Origin: CALANV01 sp036381615
GTDB taxonomy: Bacteria > Pseudomonadota > Alphaproteobacteria > CACIAM-22H2
Length of the DNA: 64,000 bases
NCBI GenBank assembly: GCA_036381615.1
Contig: DASVCL010000021.1
Location: 1-64,000 of the forward strand
Reading direction: 5' to 3'
The notes beneath the pieces were generated by a model. That model saw only the letters and a list, made by a program, of their open reading frames with translations. It had not been told where the DNA came from and searched no databases. Below are positions 26,857-34,827 of this stretch, piece by piece. A program made the position numbers and the translations under genes. The first letter of the stretch is position 1. Each line of letters begins with the position of its first letter.

Positions 26857-27078
26857 ATGTTCGACCTGGCCCAGCGGATAAGTTCGGCGTTGGCCGAAGC
26901 GAGTGATGCCGGCTTCCTCGGCAGAACGTTGATGCCGGCATTGGCCGGCTGCCGGGACTGCGGCATCACGCGGATCATCACGGCACCGGCGCCCGGAACG
27001 TGTCCGGATTGCGGGGCCAAGATGCGTGTGCTGGACGAACGCGCAAGCACGCCACGCGCCGCCGCAGATGTGGCCTGA
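26857..27078 (+). CDS. Small zinc-ribbon hypothetical protein
   Basis: 73 residues with two CxxC knuckles, GCRDCGITR and TCPDCGAKM, spaced as in a rubredoxin-like zinc ribbon. The N-terminal helix MFDLAQRISSALAEASDAGF is unremarkable. The ATG has AGGGAGG upstream, a strong ribosome site, which argues that this small frame is translated. No family recognised. It follows clpA by 173 bp on the same strand. About 250 bp after it contain no gene I can support. Confidence 0.65.
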   Translation: MFDLAQRISSALAEASDAGFLGRTLMPALAGCRDCGITRIITAPAPGTCPDCGAKMRVLDERASTPRAAADVA

Positions 27079-27327
27079 CGATCGCCGCCGCACGGCGCCG
27101 TCCGAAGGTAAGCCGCACCCGGACGAACGCCCGGCCGGGGCCGCCACCCAGTTCGTAGAACGTGCGCAGCGTAGGGGTTCGGCGGCCGCTCTCCGTTTCC
27201 CTGACCTCAAGCGGGTCGTCGGATACCGGCGCGAGGCCGCCCGGATTGGGCGCGCAACACCGGGCCATTGAGCCATTGGCATGGTTTGGTCCTTGACCCG
27301 CCCCGTTCCGACGTCGATTGTCGGTCC

Positions 27328-28452
27328 ATGTCGTTTCCGTTCCTTGCCGGCATCCGCGTCCTCGACCTGTCGCAGTACATACCGGGCCCATATGCGGGCC
27401 TGATGCTCGCCGACCTCGGCGCCGACGTCGTGAAGGTGGAACCACCGGGCGGCGACCCGATGCGCCGCCTGGGCCCGCGCGACCGCGACGACATTTCGCC
27501 GTTCTGGAAGTTGATGAATGGCGGCAAGACGGTCATCGAACTCGATCTGAAGACAGACGATGGACGCGCGGCGTTCACCCGCCTGCTGAGCGCCGCCGAC
27601 GTGCTGATCGAATCCTATCGGCCGGGCGTGATGGAGCGGCTCGGGTTCGGGCGGTCGCGCCTGAACGAGATCAATCCGCGGCTCGTCCACGCGGCGCTGT
27701 CGGGCTATGGCCAAACCGGTCCGTGGCGCCTGCGCACGGGACATGATCTCAACTACATGGCGCTCGCGGGCGGATTGGCGGCGTCCGGCGTTGCGTCGCA
27801 GCCGGTCATGGCGGCACCGCCGACGGCCGACTTCGCCAGCGGCGTGCAGACGGCGTTGACGGTCTGCGCGGCGCTGATCGGGCGCGGGCGAACGGGGAAG
27901 GGGGCCTATCTCGACCTCAGCCTCGCCGAGACGGTGCTCGCGTGGCAGAGCCTCAATCTCACCGCCGCCTTGCGTCCGGGGTTCGAGCCTGCGCGCGCGG
28001 CAAATCTGCTCAATGGCGGTGCCGCCTGCTATCAGATCTATCAGGCAGCGGATGGCCGCTTCGTCACGCTCGCCGCGATCGAGGAGAAATTCTGGCGCAA
28101 TTTCTGCGAAGCGGTCGGCCGCCCGGACTGGATCGCGCGGCAGTGGGAGCCGATGCCGCAGACGGCGCTTACCGCCGCCGTCGCGGCACTGTTTTCGACG
28201 AAGCCTGCGGCCCAATGGGAGGCAATCCTCGGCGCCGTCGACTGCTGCTTCGGCGTCGTCATCGAACCGCGCGAGGTTCCCGATCATGCGCAGGTCGCGG
28301 CACGCGGGATGGTCGCGCGCCGCGATGGCCCGGATGCCGCCGTCGAAGCGCTGTTTCCCGCCCATGTCGACGGCGCGCCGCCATCCAGCCGCCGCCCGCC
28401 GGTCCGAGTCGATGCCGCAGCCGTGCTCACCCGCTGGTCGAGCGCACGTTGA
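27328..28452 (+). CDS. CaiB/BaiF family CoA-transferase or alpha-methylacyl-CoA racemase
   Basis: 374 residues of the class III CoA-transferase family. GIRVLDLSQYIPGPYAGLMLADLGADVVKVEPPGGDPMR opens the protein (seen as LADLGADVVKVEPP), followed by DLKTDDGRAAFTRLL, IESYRPGVMERLG, SGYGQTGP and the catalytic-Asp region GHDLNYMALAG. Length and the GHDLNY motif fit alpha-methylacyl-CoA racemase-like members, but CoA-transferase cannot be excluded. The chosen ATG (MSFPFLAG) is where the family usually begins; there is no good Shine-Dalgarno. Confidence 0.88.
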   Translation: MSFPFLAGIRVLDLSQYIPGPYAGLMLADLGADVVKVEPPGGDPMRRLGPRDRDDISPFWKLMNGGKTVIELDLKTDDGRAAFTRLLSAADVLIESYRPGVMERLGFGRSRLNEINPRLVHAALSGYGQTGPWRLRTGHDLNYMALAGGLAASGVASQPVMAAPPTADFASGVQTALTVCAALIGRGRTGKGAYLDLSLAETVLAWQSLNLTAALRPGFEPARAANLLNGGAACYQIYQAADGRFVTLAAIEEKFWRNFCEAVGRPDWIARQWEPMPQTALTAAVAALFSTKPAAQWEAILGAVDCCFGVVIEPREVPDHAQVAARGMVARRDGPDAAVEALFPAHVDGAPPSSRRPPVRVDAAAVLTRWSSAR

Positions 28453-28509
28453 CGCGTTTTCTTTTCGTCTTTTCGCCCGAGCGGACCCACCCTGGCCTAA
28501 TCGGTGCGC

Positions 28510-29688
28510 TCAGCACCCGCGCGTGTGATCCTGCTTGAACGGGCTGTGTGCCGCGAGTGCCGCCATCTCCTGCCGGATCAGTTCGGTTTCGTGTGTAAGG
28601 AAATTCGCAACGGCGTCGCGGAACGCCGCGTCACGGATCCAGTGCGCGCTGTAGGTCGGCACCGGCAGATAGCCGCGTTGGAGCTTGTGCTCTCCTTGGG
28701 CGCCGGCCTCGACGCGCCGCAGGCCACGGCCAATGGCAAACTCGATCGCGCGGTAATAGCAGGCCTCGAAGTGAAGGAAGCGAAATTCGCCGCGCGCGCC
28801 CCAGTTCCGCCCATAGAGCGTATCCGTGCCGATCAGGTTGAGCGCGCCGGCGACCCAGCGACCTTGCCGGCGCACCATGACCAGCAGCACGCGATGCGCC
28901 ATCACGGCGCCGAGACGGTGGAAGAAGTCGCGCGTCAGATAGGGCGCGCCCCATTTGCGGTCGAAGATGGTGACGTACAGATCGTGATACGCATCCCAGT
29001 GTTCCGGCCGTATTTCGGGGCCCGTGAGGGCGAGGATCTCGAAACCCTGGGCAGCGACCTCGCGCCGCTCTCTGCGGATCGATTTACGCTTGTCGTGGCT
29101 TAGGGCGGCGAGGAAATCATCGAATGTCGCATAGCCCCGATTCTCCCAGTGGTACTGCATGCCGGTCCGGATCAGGAAGCCGGCCGATTCGAAAGCCGAT
29201 TTTTCCTCGGCCGTGCAGAACGTGACATGGAGGGAGGAAACGCGCCGGCGCTCGGCGATCCGGGCGAGCGCGCCGACGAGGGCATCGCGAATCGCCTCGC
29301 GGGCGTGATGGGGACGTACGAGAACGCGCGGCCCGGTCACGGGCGTGAAGGGCACGGCGACCTGGAGCTTCGGGTAATAGCGCCCACCAGCGCGTCGATA
29401 CGCATCGGCCCAGCCATGGTCGAACACGTATTCGCCGTAGGAGTGGCTCTTGAGATACATCGGCACGACGCCGACGATGTGGCCGTTCGCGTCTTCGGCG
29501 ACGACGTGCTGCGGCAGCCAGCCGGTCTCGGCCGTTGCCGAGCCGCTCGCCTCGAGCGCGTGCAGAAAGGCATGCGTGACGAACGGATTGTCGGTCCCGG
29601 CGCACGCGTCCCATGCGGCCGGGTCGATTTCCGTGATCCGTTCGACCAGTTTCACGCTGATGGCATCGCCGCCGTCGGGCATCGTCAC
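28510..29688 (-). CDS. DUF482/COG3146 GNAT-fold N-acyltransferase
   Basis: The 392-residue protein has the conserved run IDPAAWDACAGTDNPFVTHAFLHALE near the start (visible as NPFVTHAFLHALE). It continues with VPMYLKSHSYGEYVFDHGWADAY, LQVAVPFTPVTGPRVL and a late FEACYYRAIEFAIGRGL with GEHKLQRGYLP. This is the DUF482 family, a GNAT/FemAB-like fold annotated as peptidoglycan or aminoacyl transferase without experimental proof. It is probably last in a - strand group with the RidA and 122-residue genes, 76 bp apart. Confidence 0.85.
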   Translation of the reverse strand: MTMPDGGDAISVKLVERITEIDPAAWDACAGTDNPFVTHAFLHALEASGSATAETGWLPQHVVAEDANGHIVGVVPMYLKSHSYGEYVFDHGWADAYRRAGGRYYPKLQVAVPFTPVTGPRVLVRPHHAREAIRDALVGALARIAERRRVSSLHVTFCTAEEKSAFESAGFLIRTGMQYHWENRGYATFDDFLAALSHDKRKSIRRERREVAAQGFEILALTGPEIRPEHWDAYHDLYVTIFDRKWGAPYLTRDFFHRLGAVMAHRVLLVMVRRQGRWVAGALNLIGTDTLYGRNWGARGEFRFLHFEACYYRAIEFAIGRGLRRVEAGAQGEHKLQRGYLPVPTYSAHWIRDAAFRDAVANFLTHETELIRQEMAALAAHSPFKQDHTRGC

Positions 29689-29764
29689 GCTCCGGTCCGT
29701 CGCAAACTTCGTGTCGTCATGTGGTGTGCCGGGGGCTGCACGGGGAGGTGCGGCACCCGCGCGC

Positions 29765-30133
29765 CTAGCGCGGCAGGCGCACGGTCACGGTCGTGCCGTC
29801 GTAACCATGCCGCCTGTGGTGCGCCCGCACGACGACCTGCTCGATTCCGGGCGGGACCGCGAGGCCAAGGAGCTCGCGCGTGAACGGCTGCTCGTTTGCA
29901 TGCGGATGGAGAAGCTCGCGTCGGCCGAGAACGCGGCCGTCCGGCGTCAGGATCTCGAACGCATCGGCAAACGAATCCCGGTCGCGATCGTTGCTGCGTA
30001 TGGTCACATGGAAGTCGAAGCGGCCGTCCATGCGATGGTCGACCTCCACGGCGACGACGTCGGCCTCGCCCGCCCACGCGGGCGCGACGGCGAGGCCGAT
30101 CAAAAGCAGGACCAACGCGGCGGATCCGCGCAT
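29765..30133 (-). CDS. Small secreted protein of unknown function
   Basis: 122 residues with a clean signal peptide (MRGSAALVLLLIGLAVAPAWAG). The mature part is beta-rich and includes VEVDHRMDGRFDFHVTIRSNDRDRDSFADAFEIL, seen as DGRFDFHVTIRSND, and ends RHGYDGTTVTVRLPR. No named family recognised. It begins 5 bp after the RidA stop codon, so translation is likely coupled. An upstream extension of the frame would run antisense-like through ridA and was rejected. Confidence 0.75.
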   Translation of the reverse strand: MRGSAALVLLLIGLAVAPAWAGEADVVAVEVDHRMDGRFDFHVTIRSNDRDRDSFADAFEILTPDGRVLGRRELLHPHANEQPFTRELLGLAVPPGIEQVVVRAHHRRHGYDGTTVTVRLPR

Positions 30134-30138
30134 CGCCG

Positions 30139-30606
30139 TCAGGCAACCTCGAACACCGCCTCCACTTCGACGGCGACACCGAAGGGCAGGGACCCGACCC
30201 CCACGGCCGCGCGCGCGTGCTTGCCGGCTTCGCCGAACACCTCGACGAAGAGGTCCGAGGCGCCGTTGATGACCTTGGGATGGTCGCCGAATTCCGGCAC
30301 CGCGTTGACGAAGCCCCCGACACGCACGCAACGGCGCACGCGGTCGAGATCGCCGTCGCAGGCGTTCTTCAGGTGCGCAAGTACATTAAGCGCGCACAGG
30401 CGCGCGGCCTTTTGGCCGTCCTCGACGCCATACTCGCGGCCAAGCTTGCCGACGTATTCGAGCTTGCCGTCCTTGAGCGTGACCTGTCCCGCCACGAAGA
30501 CAAGATTGCCCGTGCGCACGGTTGGGACATAGTTGGCCGCCGGCGTGGTGGCGGCGGGCAGGCTGATTCCGAGTTCCTTGAGGCGCGCTTCGATCTTCCC
30601 CGACAT
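30139..30606 (-). CDS. RidA (YjgF/YER057c/UK114) family enamine/imine deaminase
   Basis: 155 residues from the ATG at MSGKIEARLKELG. The family core NYVPTVRTGNLVFVAGQVTLKDGKL is present (seen as TGNLVFVAGQ). CVRVGGFVNAVPEFGDHPKVINGAS holds the catalytic Arg and DLFVEVFGEAGKHARAAVGV the trailing signature. Members hydrolyse reactive enamines released by PLP enzymes, protecting the cell. This longer variant with an N-terminal helix belongs to the UK114-like branch common in alphaproteobacteria. Confidence 0.93.
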   Translation of the reverse strand: MSGKIEARLKELGISLPAATTPAANYVPTVRTGNLVFVAGQVTLKDGKLEYVGKLGREYGVEDGQKAARLCALNVLAHLKNACDGDLDRVRRCVRVGGFVNAVPEFGDHPKVINGASDLFVEVFGEAGKHARAAVGVGSLPFGVAVEVEAVFEVA

Positions 30607-30756
30607 CGTTTCGATCCCTGATGGTTCTTGCGGGATGGGGAGCATAGCCCGGCAGCCGCATGCCGATCCAGGGCGGGGGCATGGGGACAGGCGACCGCCA
30701 CAATGTTGCCTTGCCGGCGCGGAAAATTGTCACCGGCCGAAGGAGGAATATTCTCA

Positions 30757-31428
30757 ATGCGCATGTCGCGTTGGCTCTGGGTGATCGCGTTTGTGCTCGC
30801 CGGCCTCGCTCCGGCCTGGGCCGTCAACGTCCTCGATCTCAAGACCGAGTATGCGGCGACCAGTGTGATCGGGAGCGGCGCCAACGTCCGCGAGGGCAGA
30901 CTGTGGCGAACGCCGAATGCCCTGCGGCACGAAATGTTCGAGGGCGGCCGACAGCAGATCGCCATTGCGCGGCTCGACCGCAAGCTTGCGTGGTTGCTTC
31001 TTCCCGACCAGCGGCTCGCCATCGAAATGGGGCTCGAGAGCTTCGGCCTTCCCGTCGGACTGCTGACCGGCAGCGGTCTGAAGCAGACGCCCGTTGGCCA
31101 GGAAACGATCGACGGACGACGGACGACGAAGGTTCGGGTCGAGCGCGAACCCGGCGCAAGTGGGCCGCAGTTCGAAGGGTTCGTCTGGACGACGGCGGAA
31201 GGGATCGTGATGAAAGTCGTCGGCACCGGCGAGCATGAGGGCCGCCGTGGCGCCGTGAACGTGAGCTTCCGGGACGTTCGGCCCGGGCGCCAGGACCCGG
31301 CGCTGTTCGAGGTGCCGGCCGGCTATCGCCGGCTGGTCCTCAACGGAGTCGATCTTCAAAGTTTTCTTGCAGGCCTCGAACAACTGCGCGCGCTGGGCCA
31401 GGGGCGTGTACCCATACCGGGCCGTTAG
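30757..31428 (+). CDS. Secreted DUF4412-like protein
   Basis: 223 residues with signal peptide MRMSRWLWVIAFVLAGLAP-AWA. The beta-rich mature domain shows ATSVIGSGANVREGRLWRTPNALRHE, WLLLPDQRLAIEM and a closing FEVPAGYRRL. The PxGYRRL ending and the length are those of outer-membrane-lipoprotein-sorting/DUF4412-like proteins, so it is probably periplasmic; no activity is known. AGGAGG lies ten bases before the ATG. It is divergent from the ridA group. Confidence 0.75.
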   Translation: MRMSRWLWVIAFVLAGLAPAWAVNVLDLKTEYAATSVIGSGANVREGRLWRTPNALRHEMFEGGRQQIAIARLDRKLAWLLLPDQRLAIEMGLESFGLPVGLLTGSGLKQTPVGQETIDGRRTTKVRVEREPGASGPQFEGFVWTTAEGIVMKVVGTGEHEGRRGAVNVSFRDVRPGRQDPALFEVPAGYRRLVLNGVDLQSFLAGLEQLRALGQGRVPIPGR

Positions 31429-31652
31429 AGTACGGCGCGACACGCGGAACACGATGATCCGTGTGCCATTCCGCCCGGCCGGGGGCCTGCGACGGCCGCG
31501 GCGTCCAACGTGATCGCCGACGGCACGATCTCGCTTTCGCTCGCCTCTATCCCGCTTCCGCTCAACGGCACGCTAGTGGAACAGGTCGGGCTTCATGCCG
31601 CCAACCTCCGGCCAACGACTGCCGATCGTTTCCGTCGCTCGACCGCGGTCAC

Positions 31653-31671
31653 GGTTAATCCCGTATTAACC
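31653..31671. promoter_or_regulatory. CtrA-type dyad TTAA-N7-TTAAC
   Basis: GGTTAAT and ATTAACC flank CCCGT, making a perfect 7-bp dyad. Read in line it is TTAA-TCCCGTA-TTAAC, an exact match to the CtrA full-site consensus of alphaproteobacteria. It lies 38 bp upstream of the small membrane-protein start. Confidence 0.55.
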
Positions 31672-31709
31672 AAGGGATGACACCCTCGCGCCAATTCGGG
31701 AGCGATGTC

Positions 31710-31940
31710 ATGGCGCGCAAGACGTGGTGGGACTGGAGCAACGTGAACTGCTGGGCCGGCGTGATCGGCTGCGTGGCGGCGACGACGGCGCGCCTTCTTC
31801 TGGGATCGGACGTCGAAACGCCGGCACTGCTGCCGAGCTGGCTTCCGCCTGACTTCGATGCCGTCTTCGCGTCGGTGCTGGGCGGTGCCTCGGGTTTCCT
31901 GGGCGCGCTCCTCGTCGACTGGATCCGGCCACCGCAATAG
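31710..31940 (+). CDS. Small two-helix membrane protein, unknown
   Basis: 76 residues: MARKTWWDWSNVNCWAGVIG, one hydrophobic helix at about 13-30, a Pro-rich turn (PALLPSWLPPDFD), and a second helix with SVLGGASGFLGALLVDW. GGGAG stands seven bases before the ATG; a second in-frame ATG 33 bases upstream lacks spacing for a ribosome site. The CtrA-type dyad upstream supports a real gene. No family recognised. Confidence 0.5.
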   Translation: MARKTWWDWSNVNCWAGVIGCVAATTARLLLGSDVETPALLPSWLPPDFDAVFASVLGGASGFLGALLVDWIRPPQ

Positions 31941-32141
31941 GTGAAATCAACCCAATGCAGGGTGCCGTCCGCTGGAGAGAGTGAGCGGGTCGACGCATTC
32001 ATCCCAGCCACGGGTCGAACGCGGCCCATCCTTGCGGCCCAAGCCTTGGGGCATAAAGCCCGATTCATCGCGATACGGCATGACCCCTGCGGCATGCCGA
32101 CGATTAGCCGACCGACGCGCGATCTCTCCTTCGTGTGCGCG

Positions 32142-32309
32142 TTACGGAAGATCGCGCCGGAACGTTCGCAGACACGTCGGGTCGTTGGGATCGTATCCCC
32201 AGCTTGCACAAAGCTGTTGGGCTTGGCCGAGGGGCCTCGAAGTCGCCTGATCTTGCGCGCATGCAGCGATCGCAAGGAGAGCGACGATCCAGGGCGTGAG
32301 GCGCTTCAT
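32142..32309 (-). CDS. Very small lipoprotein (55 residues)
   Basis: The frame encodes MKRLTPWIVALLAIAACAQD, a textbook lipoprotein signal with lipobox IAAC. A short mature tail follows containing QQLCASWGYDPNDPTCLRTF and ending RRDLP. Two further Cys residues could form a disulfide. It is absent from longer-frame views because it is only 168 bp. A weak AGG-type site precedes the ATG. The mature motif (Cys, GYDP, Cys, FRRD) recalls small conserved alphaproteobacterial lipoproteins, from memory only. The surrounding 31941-32698 region holds no other gene I can support. Confidence 0.65.
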   Translation of the reverse strand: MKRLTPWIVALLAIAACAQDQATSRPLGQAQQLCASWGYDPNDPTCLRTFRRDLP

Positions 32310-32325
32310 CGGATCAGGTGTCCCG

Positions 32326-32346
32326 ACCTCACATAAACGGTGAGGT
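32326..32346. repeat. Hairpin just upstream of the small lipoprotein start
   Basis: ACCTCAC and GTGAGGT form a perfect 7-bp stem around ATAAACG. It lies 17 bases upstream of the start on the lipoprotein strand, so it may be a 5' leader structure or operator. Confidence 0.4.
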
Positions 32347-32612
32347 TCGCACGGATCTCCTCCACAACGCTACGGCGGCGCGTCCGGCCAATCAACACGG
32401 ACCGTCGGAGTCGAGGGGTGCGTACCTCGATTTCGACCAGCCAAGGCGGATGAGAAGGCAAAGGTTCGACCTTGCCTGCGTCCTCAATACCGGCTGCTTA
32501 CGCGCCGCAAGGCGAACAGCGGTGGCGGTCGGAAGAGATCAATTCGCCTGAAATCGGAACCGATCGCCAGGCCGGCATGGCGTAGCGGCATCGACGGCGT
32601 GGTACCGGCCTC

Positions 32613-32634
32613 AAAAAAAGGGCGAGCGGCCCGT
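32613..32634 (-). terminator. Terminator of the SMP-30 gene
   Basis: On the minus strand a GGGC/GCCC stem with loop CGCTC is followed directly by seven T residues, about 65 bases after the stop codon. The stem is short but the U-run is the best in this area. Confidence 0.6.
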
Positions 32635-32698
32635 CTTTCGTGCCGTGCGGAACTCGCGCGGTGAGGACGAGGTGCCGCAACGCCGCGGTCAGGGTTGC

Positions 32699-33604
32699 TC
32701 ATGCATGTCCGGCACCGTTCACGCCGACGTAAACGGAATAAAGAGAAGTCGTCGCGGTGATGAACAGCCTGTTGCGCTTCGGACCGCCGAAGCAGAGGTT
32801 CGACACGGTTTCCGGGATGCGGATCTTGCCGAGCAGCGTGCCGTCCGGCGCGTAGCAATGCACGCCGTCGCCGGCACTGGTCCAGACGTTGCCGGCGGTG
32901 TCCAGCCGGAATCCATCCGAGGATCCGGGCGTCACCACGGCGAAGACGCGGCTGTGCGACAGCCGTCCCTTCTCGTCGACATCGAACACCCGTATATGAC
33001 GATTACCGTTCGGGTCGTGAGAGATGCTCGTATCCGACACGTAGAGGCGCCGCTCGTCGGGCGAGAAGGCGATCCCGTTCGGTCGCACGAAGTCGTCGGC
33101 GACGACGGTCAGATCGCCGGTCCGGGCGTCCAGCCGGAACACGTAGCAACCGTCGAGCTCCATGTCCGCCTTGTGCCCCTCATAGTCGCTCATGATCCCG
33201 TAGGGCGGGTCCGTGAACCAGATGCTGCCGTCTGATTTGACGACGACATCGTTGGGGGAATTGAGGCGCTTGCCCTTATATCTGTCCGCCAGAACCGTGA
33301 TCCGGCCGTCGATCTCGGTTCTGGTCACGCGGCGTGTGCCGTGCTCGCAGGTGATGAGCCGACCGTCCCGGTCGCGCGTATTGCCGTTCGCGTAACTGGA
33401 TGGCTGGCGGAACGTCCGCACACCGAGTCCGTCCACCCACTGCAGCATCCGGTTGTTGGGAACGTCGCTCCAGACGACATAGCCGCCGTCGCCGAACCAG
33501 ACGGGGCCCTCAGCCCATCGCATGCCGGTGTGGAGCCGCTCGACCCAGCCATTCGGCAGGATGAGGTTGCGAAATTCCGACGTCAGCATCTCGAAGTCGG
33601 CCAT
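32699..33604 (-). CDS. SMP-30/gluconolactonase/LRE family protein
   Basis: 301 residues forming a six-bladed propeller. Metal-site signatures are the early RWAEGPVWFGDGGYVVWSDV, NSPNDVVVKSDGSIWFTDPPYG in the middle and RPNGIAFSPDERRLYVSDTS later. The family hydrolyses sugar or other lactones using a divalent metal. The start ATG (MADFEMLTSEF) has AAGGAG upstream and fits the family; a longer frame adds 49 weak residues. No sugar-acid genes are adjacent, so the substrate is unknown. Confidence 0.9.
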   Translation of the reverse strand: MADFEMLTSEFRNLILPNGWVERLHTGMRWAEGPVWFGDGGYVVWSDVPNNRMLQWVDGLGVRTFRQPSSYANGNTRDRDGRLITCEHGTRRVTRTEIDGRITVLADRYKGKRLNSPNDVVVKSDGSIWFTDPPYGIMSDYEGHKADMELDGCYVFRLDARTGDLTVVADDFVRPNGIAFSPDERRLYVSDTSISHDPNGNRHIRVFDVDEKGRLSHSRVFAVVTPGSSDGFRLDTAGNVWTSAGDGVHCYAPDGTLLGKIRIPETVSNLCFGGPKRNRLFITATTSLYSVYVGVNGAGHA

Positions 33605-33977
33605 GGTCGCTCCTTCATCTTTCCCGGCAATCGCACTTTCCGGTACCTGCCGGTCAAATAACAAGGCCTTCGACGGCAATGCGCAGCGCGTTCCGGCCGC
33701 AGAGCGTGACCTGGACATCCCAAGTGATCGAAATATGTGCGGCGGCCGCATGCACGTCGCGGAACCGCGCCTGCATCGGGGGCATCAGCAGAATGCCGCC
33801 GCCACTGCTGGCGGCCATGAGCAAGCCGACCGCCCGGCCGCAAGGGAAGGCAAGTCCGGTTGCCGCGACCGCATCCGGGTCATGCGCTCACACATCCTCC
33901 TGCGCCTGCAACGGCAGGAATGCGTGACCAGGTTGACGATCACCTACACCGTGGAGGAAGAGCCCCGGCAGAGCTCT

Positions 33978-34580
33978 TCAGCCGCCGATCCACTCCGACT
34001 TCTGTGCCTCCGGCATCAGGTCGTTGGTGCTCCAGGAGAAAAACAGGAAGGCGGCCCATTCCGTCCTGTGGGAGAAGCCGTAGACCGGATCGAGCGACTC
34101 GATCAACTTGCCAGTCTTGGGATCATAGCCCGTGGCGGCGACCTTGATGACGCCCTGCTGCGTGTCGCGCTTGAAGAAGGCCATCTCCGGGATGCGCAGT
34201 TGGCCGGCGAGCGGAATCGGCAGGCCGAAATCGGGGATGCCGAACAAGGTCCTGTTGCGGTCTATCGAAATGGCGCCAACCCGCGGCTCGACGACGAGGT
34301 CGGCACCGGCCTTATCGTCGACGAGCGCACCGCCTTGCCGCAGGATGCGATCGCGGATGGCGCTCAGCAGATATTTGCTGTCCGTGCCCTCGACATAGCT
34401 CGGATCGACGAAGACCTTCGTACCGGCGGGAATGTTCAGCGCCAGCCGTTCGGCTACGCGGTCCGCGGCGACGGAGAACAGCAGTTGCTCGCTTGCCGTA
34501 CGTCCGGGCTCGGACTCGCGCATGCTGGAGCATGCGGCGAGCAAGAGGATCAGGGCGGCAGACAGCAGGACACGGCGCAT
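33978..34580 (-). CDS. Putative lipoprotein (possibly DUF6655)
   Basis: 200 residues with lipoprotein signal MRRVLLSAALILLLAACSS (lipobox LAAC). The mature part shows TASEQLLFSVAADRVAERLAL, GTKVFVDPSYVEGTDSKYLLSAIRDRIL and GIPDFGLPIPLAG, a pattern I associate with DUF6655 lipoproteins, from memory. The N-terminal region resembles proteins that handle outer-membrane assembly or secretion components, but no role is known. The 373 bp separating it from the SMP-30 gene carry only a doubtful transporter-like fragment. Confidence 0.75.
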   Translation of the reverse strand: MRRVLLSAALILLLAACSSMRESEPGRTASEQLLFSVAADRVAERLALNIPAGTKVFVDPSYVEGTDSKYLLSAIRDRILRQGGALVDDKAGADLVVEPRVGAISIDRNRTLFGIPDFGLPIPLAGQLRIPEMAFFKRDTQQGVIKVAATGYDPKTGKLIESLDPVYGFSHRTEWAAFLFFSWSTNDLMPEAQKSEWIGG

Positions 34581-34747
34581 CACGATGTTCCCCCTCGAGA
34601 GCGGCAGAACATCGGCAGCAAGGTTGACAGAAATATGGCCAAGTCGGGTTCGATCCCGCGCTTCGTTCGCTGCCGTCGCATCGGGCGCGCGGGGGAAGCC
34701 CGTGCGCACGGCGGCAGTACCTCCCGATGCAGGGCCGGAATGAAATT

Positions 34748-34775
34748 GCGGGGAGCACGTTTCCGTGCTCCCCGC
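34748..34775. terminator. Strong hairpin terminator, nrdJ side
   Basis: GCGGGGAGCACG and CGTGCTCCCCGC form a perfect 12-bp stem around TTTC. On the minus strand it is followed by AATTTCATT. It lies about 52 bases after the nrdJ stop. A second smaller stem (GCTTCGC/GCGAAGC) sits between them. Confidence 0.8.
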
Positions 34776-34827
34776 CAAGTTTAGCTTCGCTGACGCGAAG
34801 CCGGGCGTCGTCGGAGGAGGGGAGTAC

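Noticed and set aside
31500..31680. Open frame of about 60 codons ending at 31680 upstream of the CtrA-type dyad
   Set aside because: It has no start codon other than an internal GTG without ribosome site, runs through the dyad, and shows no family resemblance.
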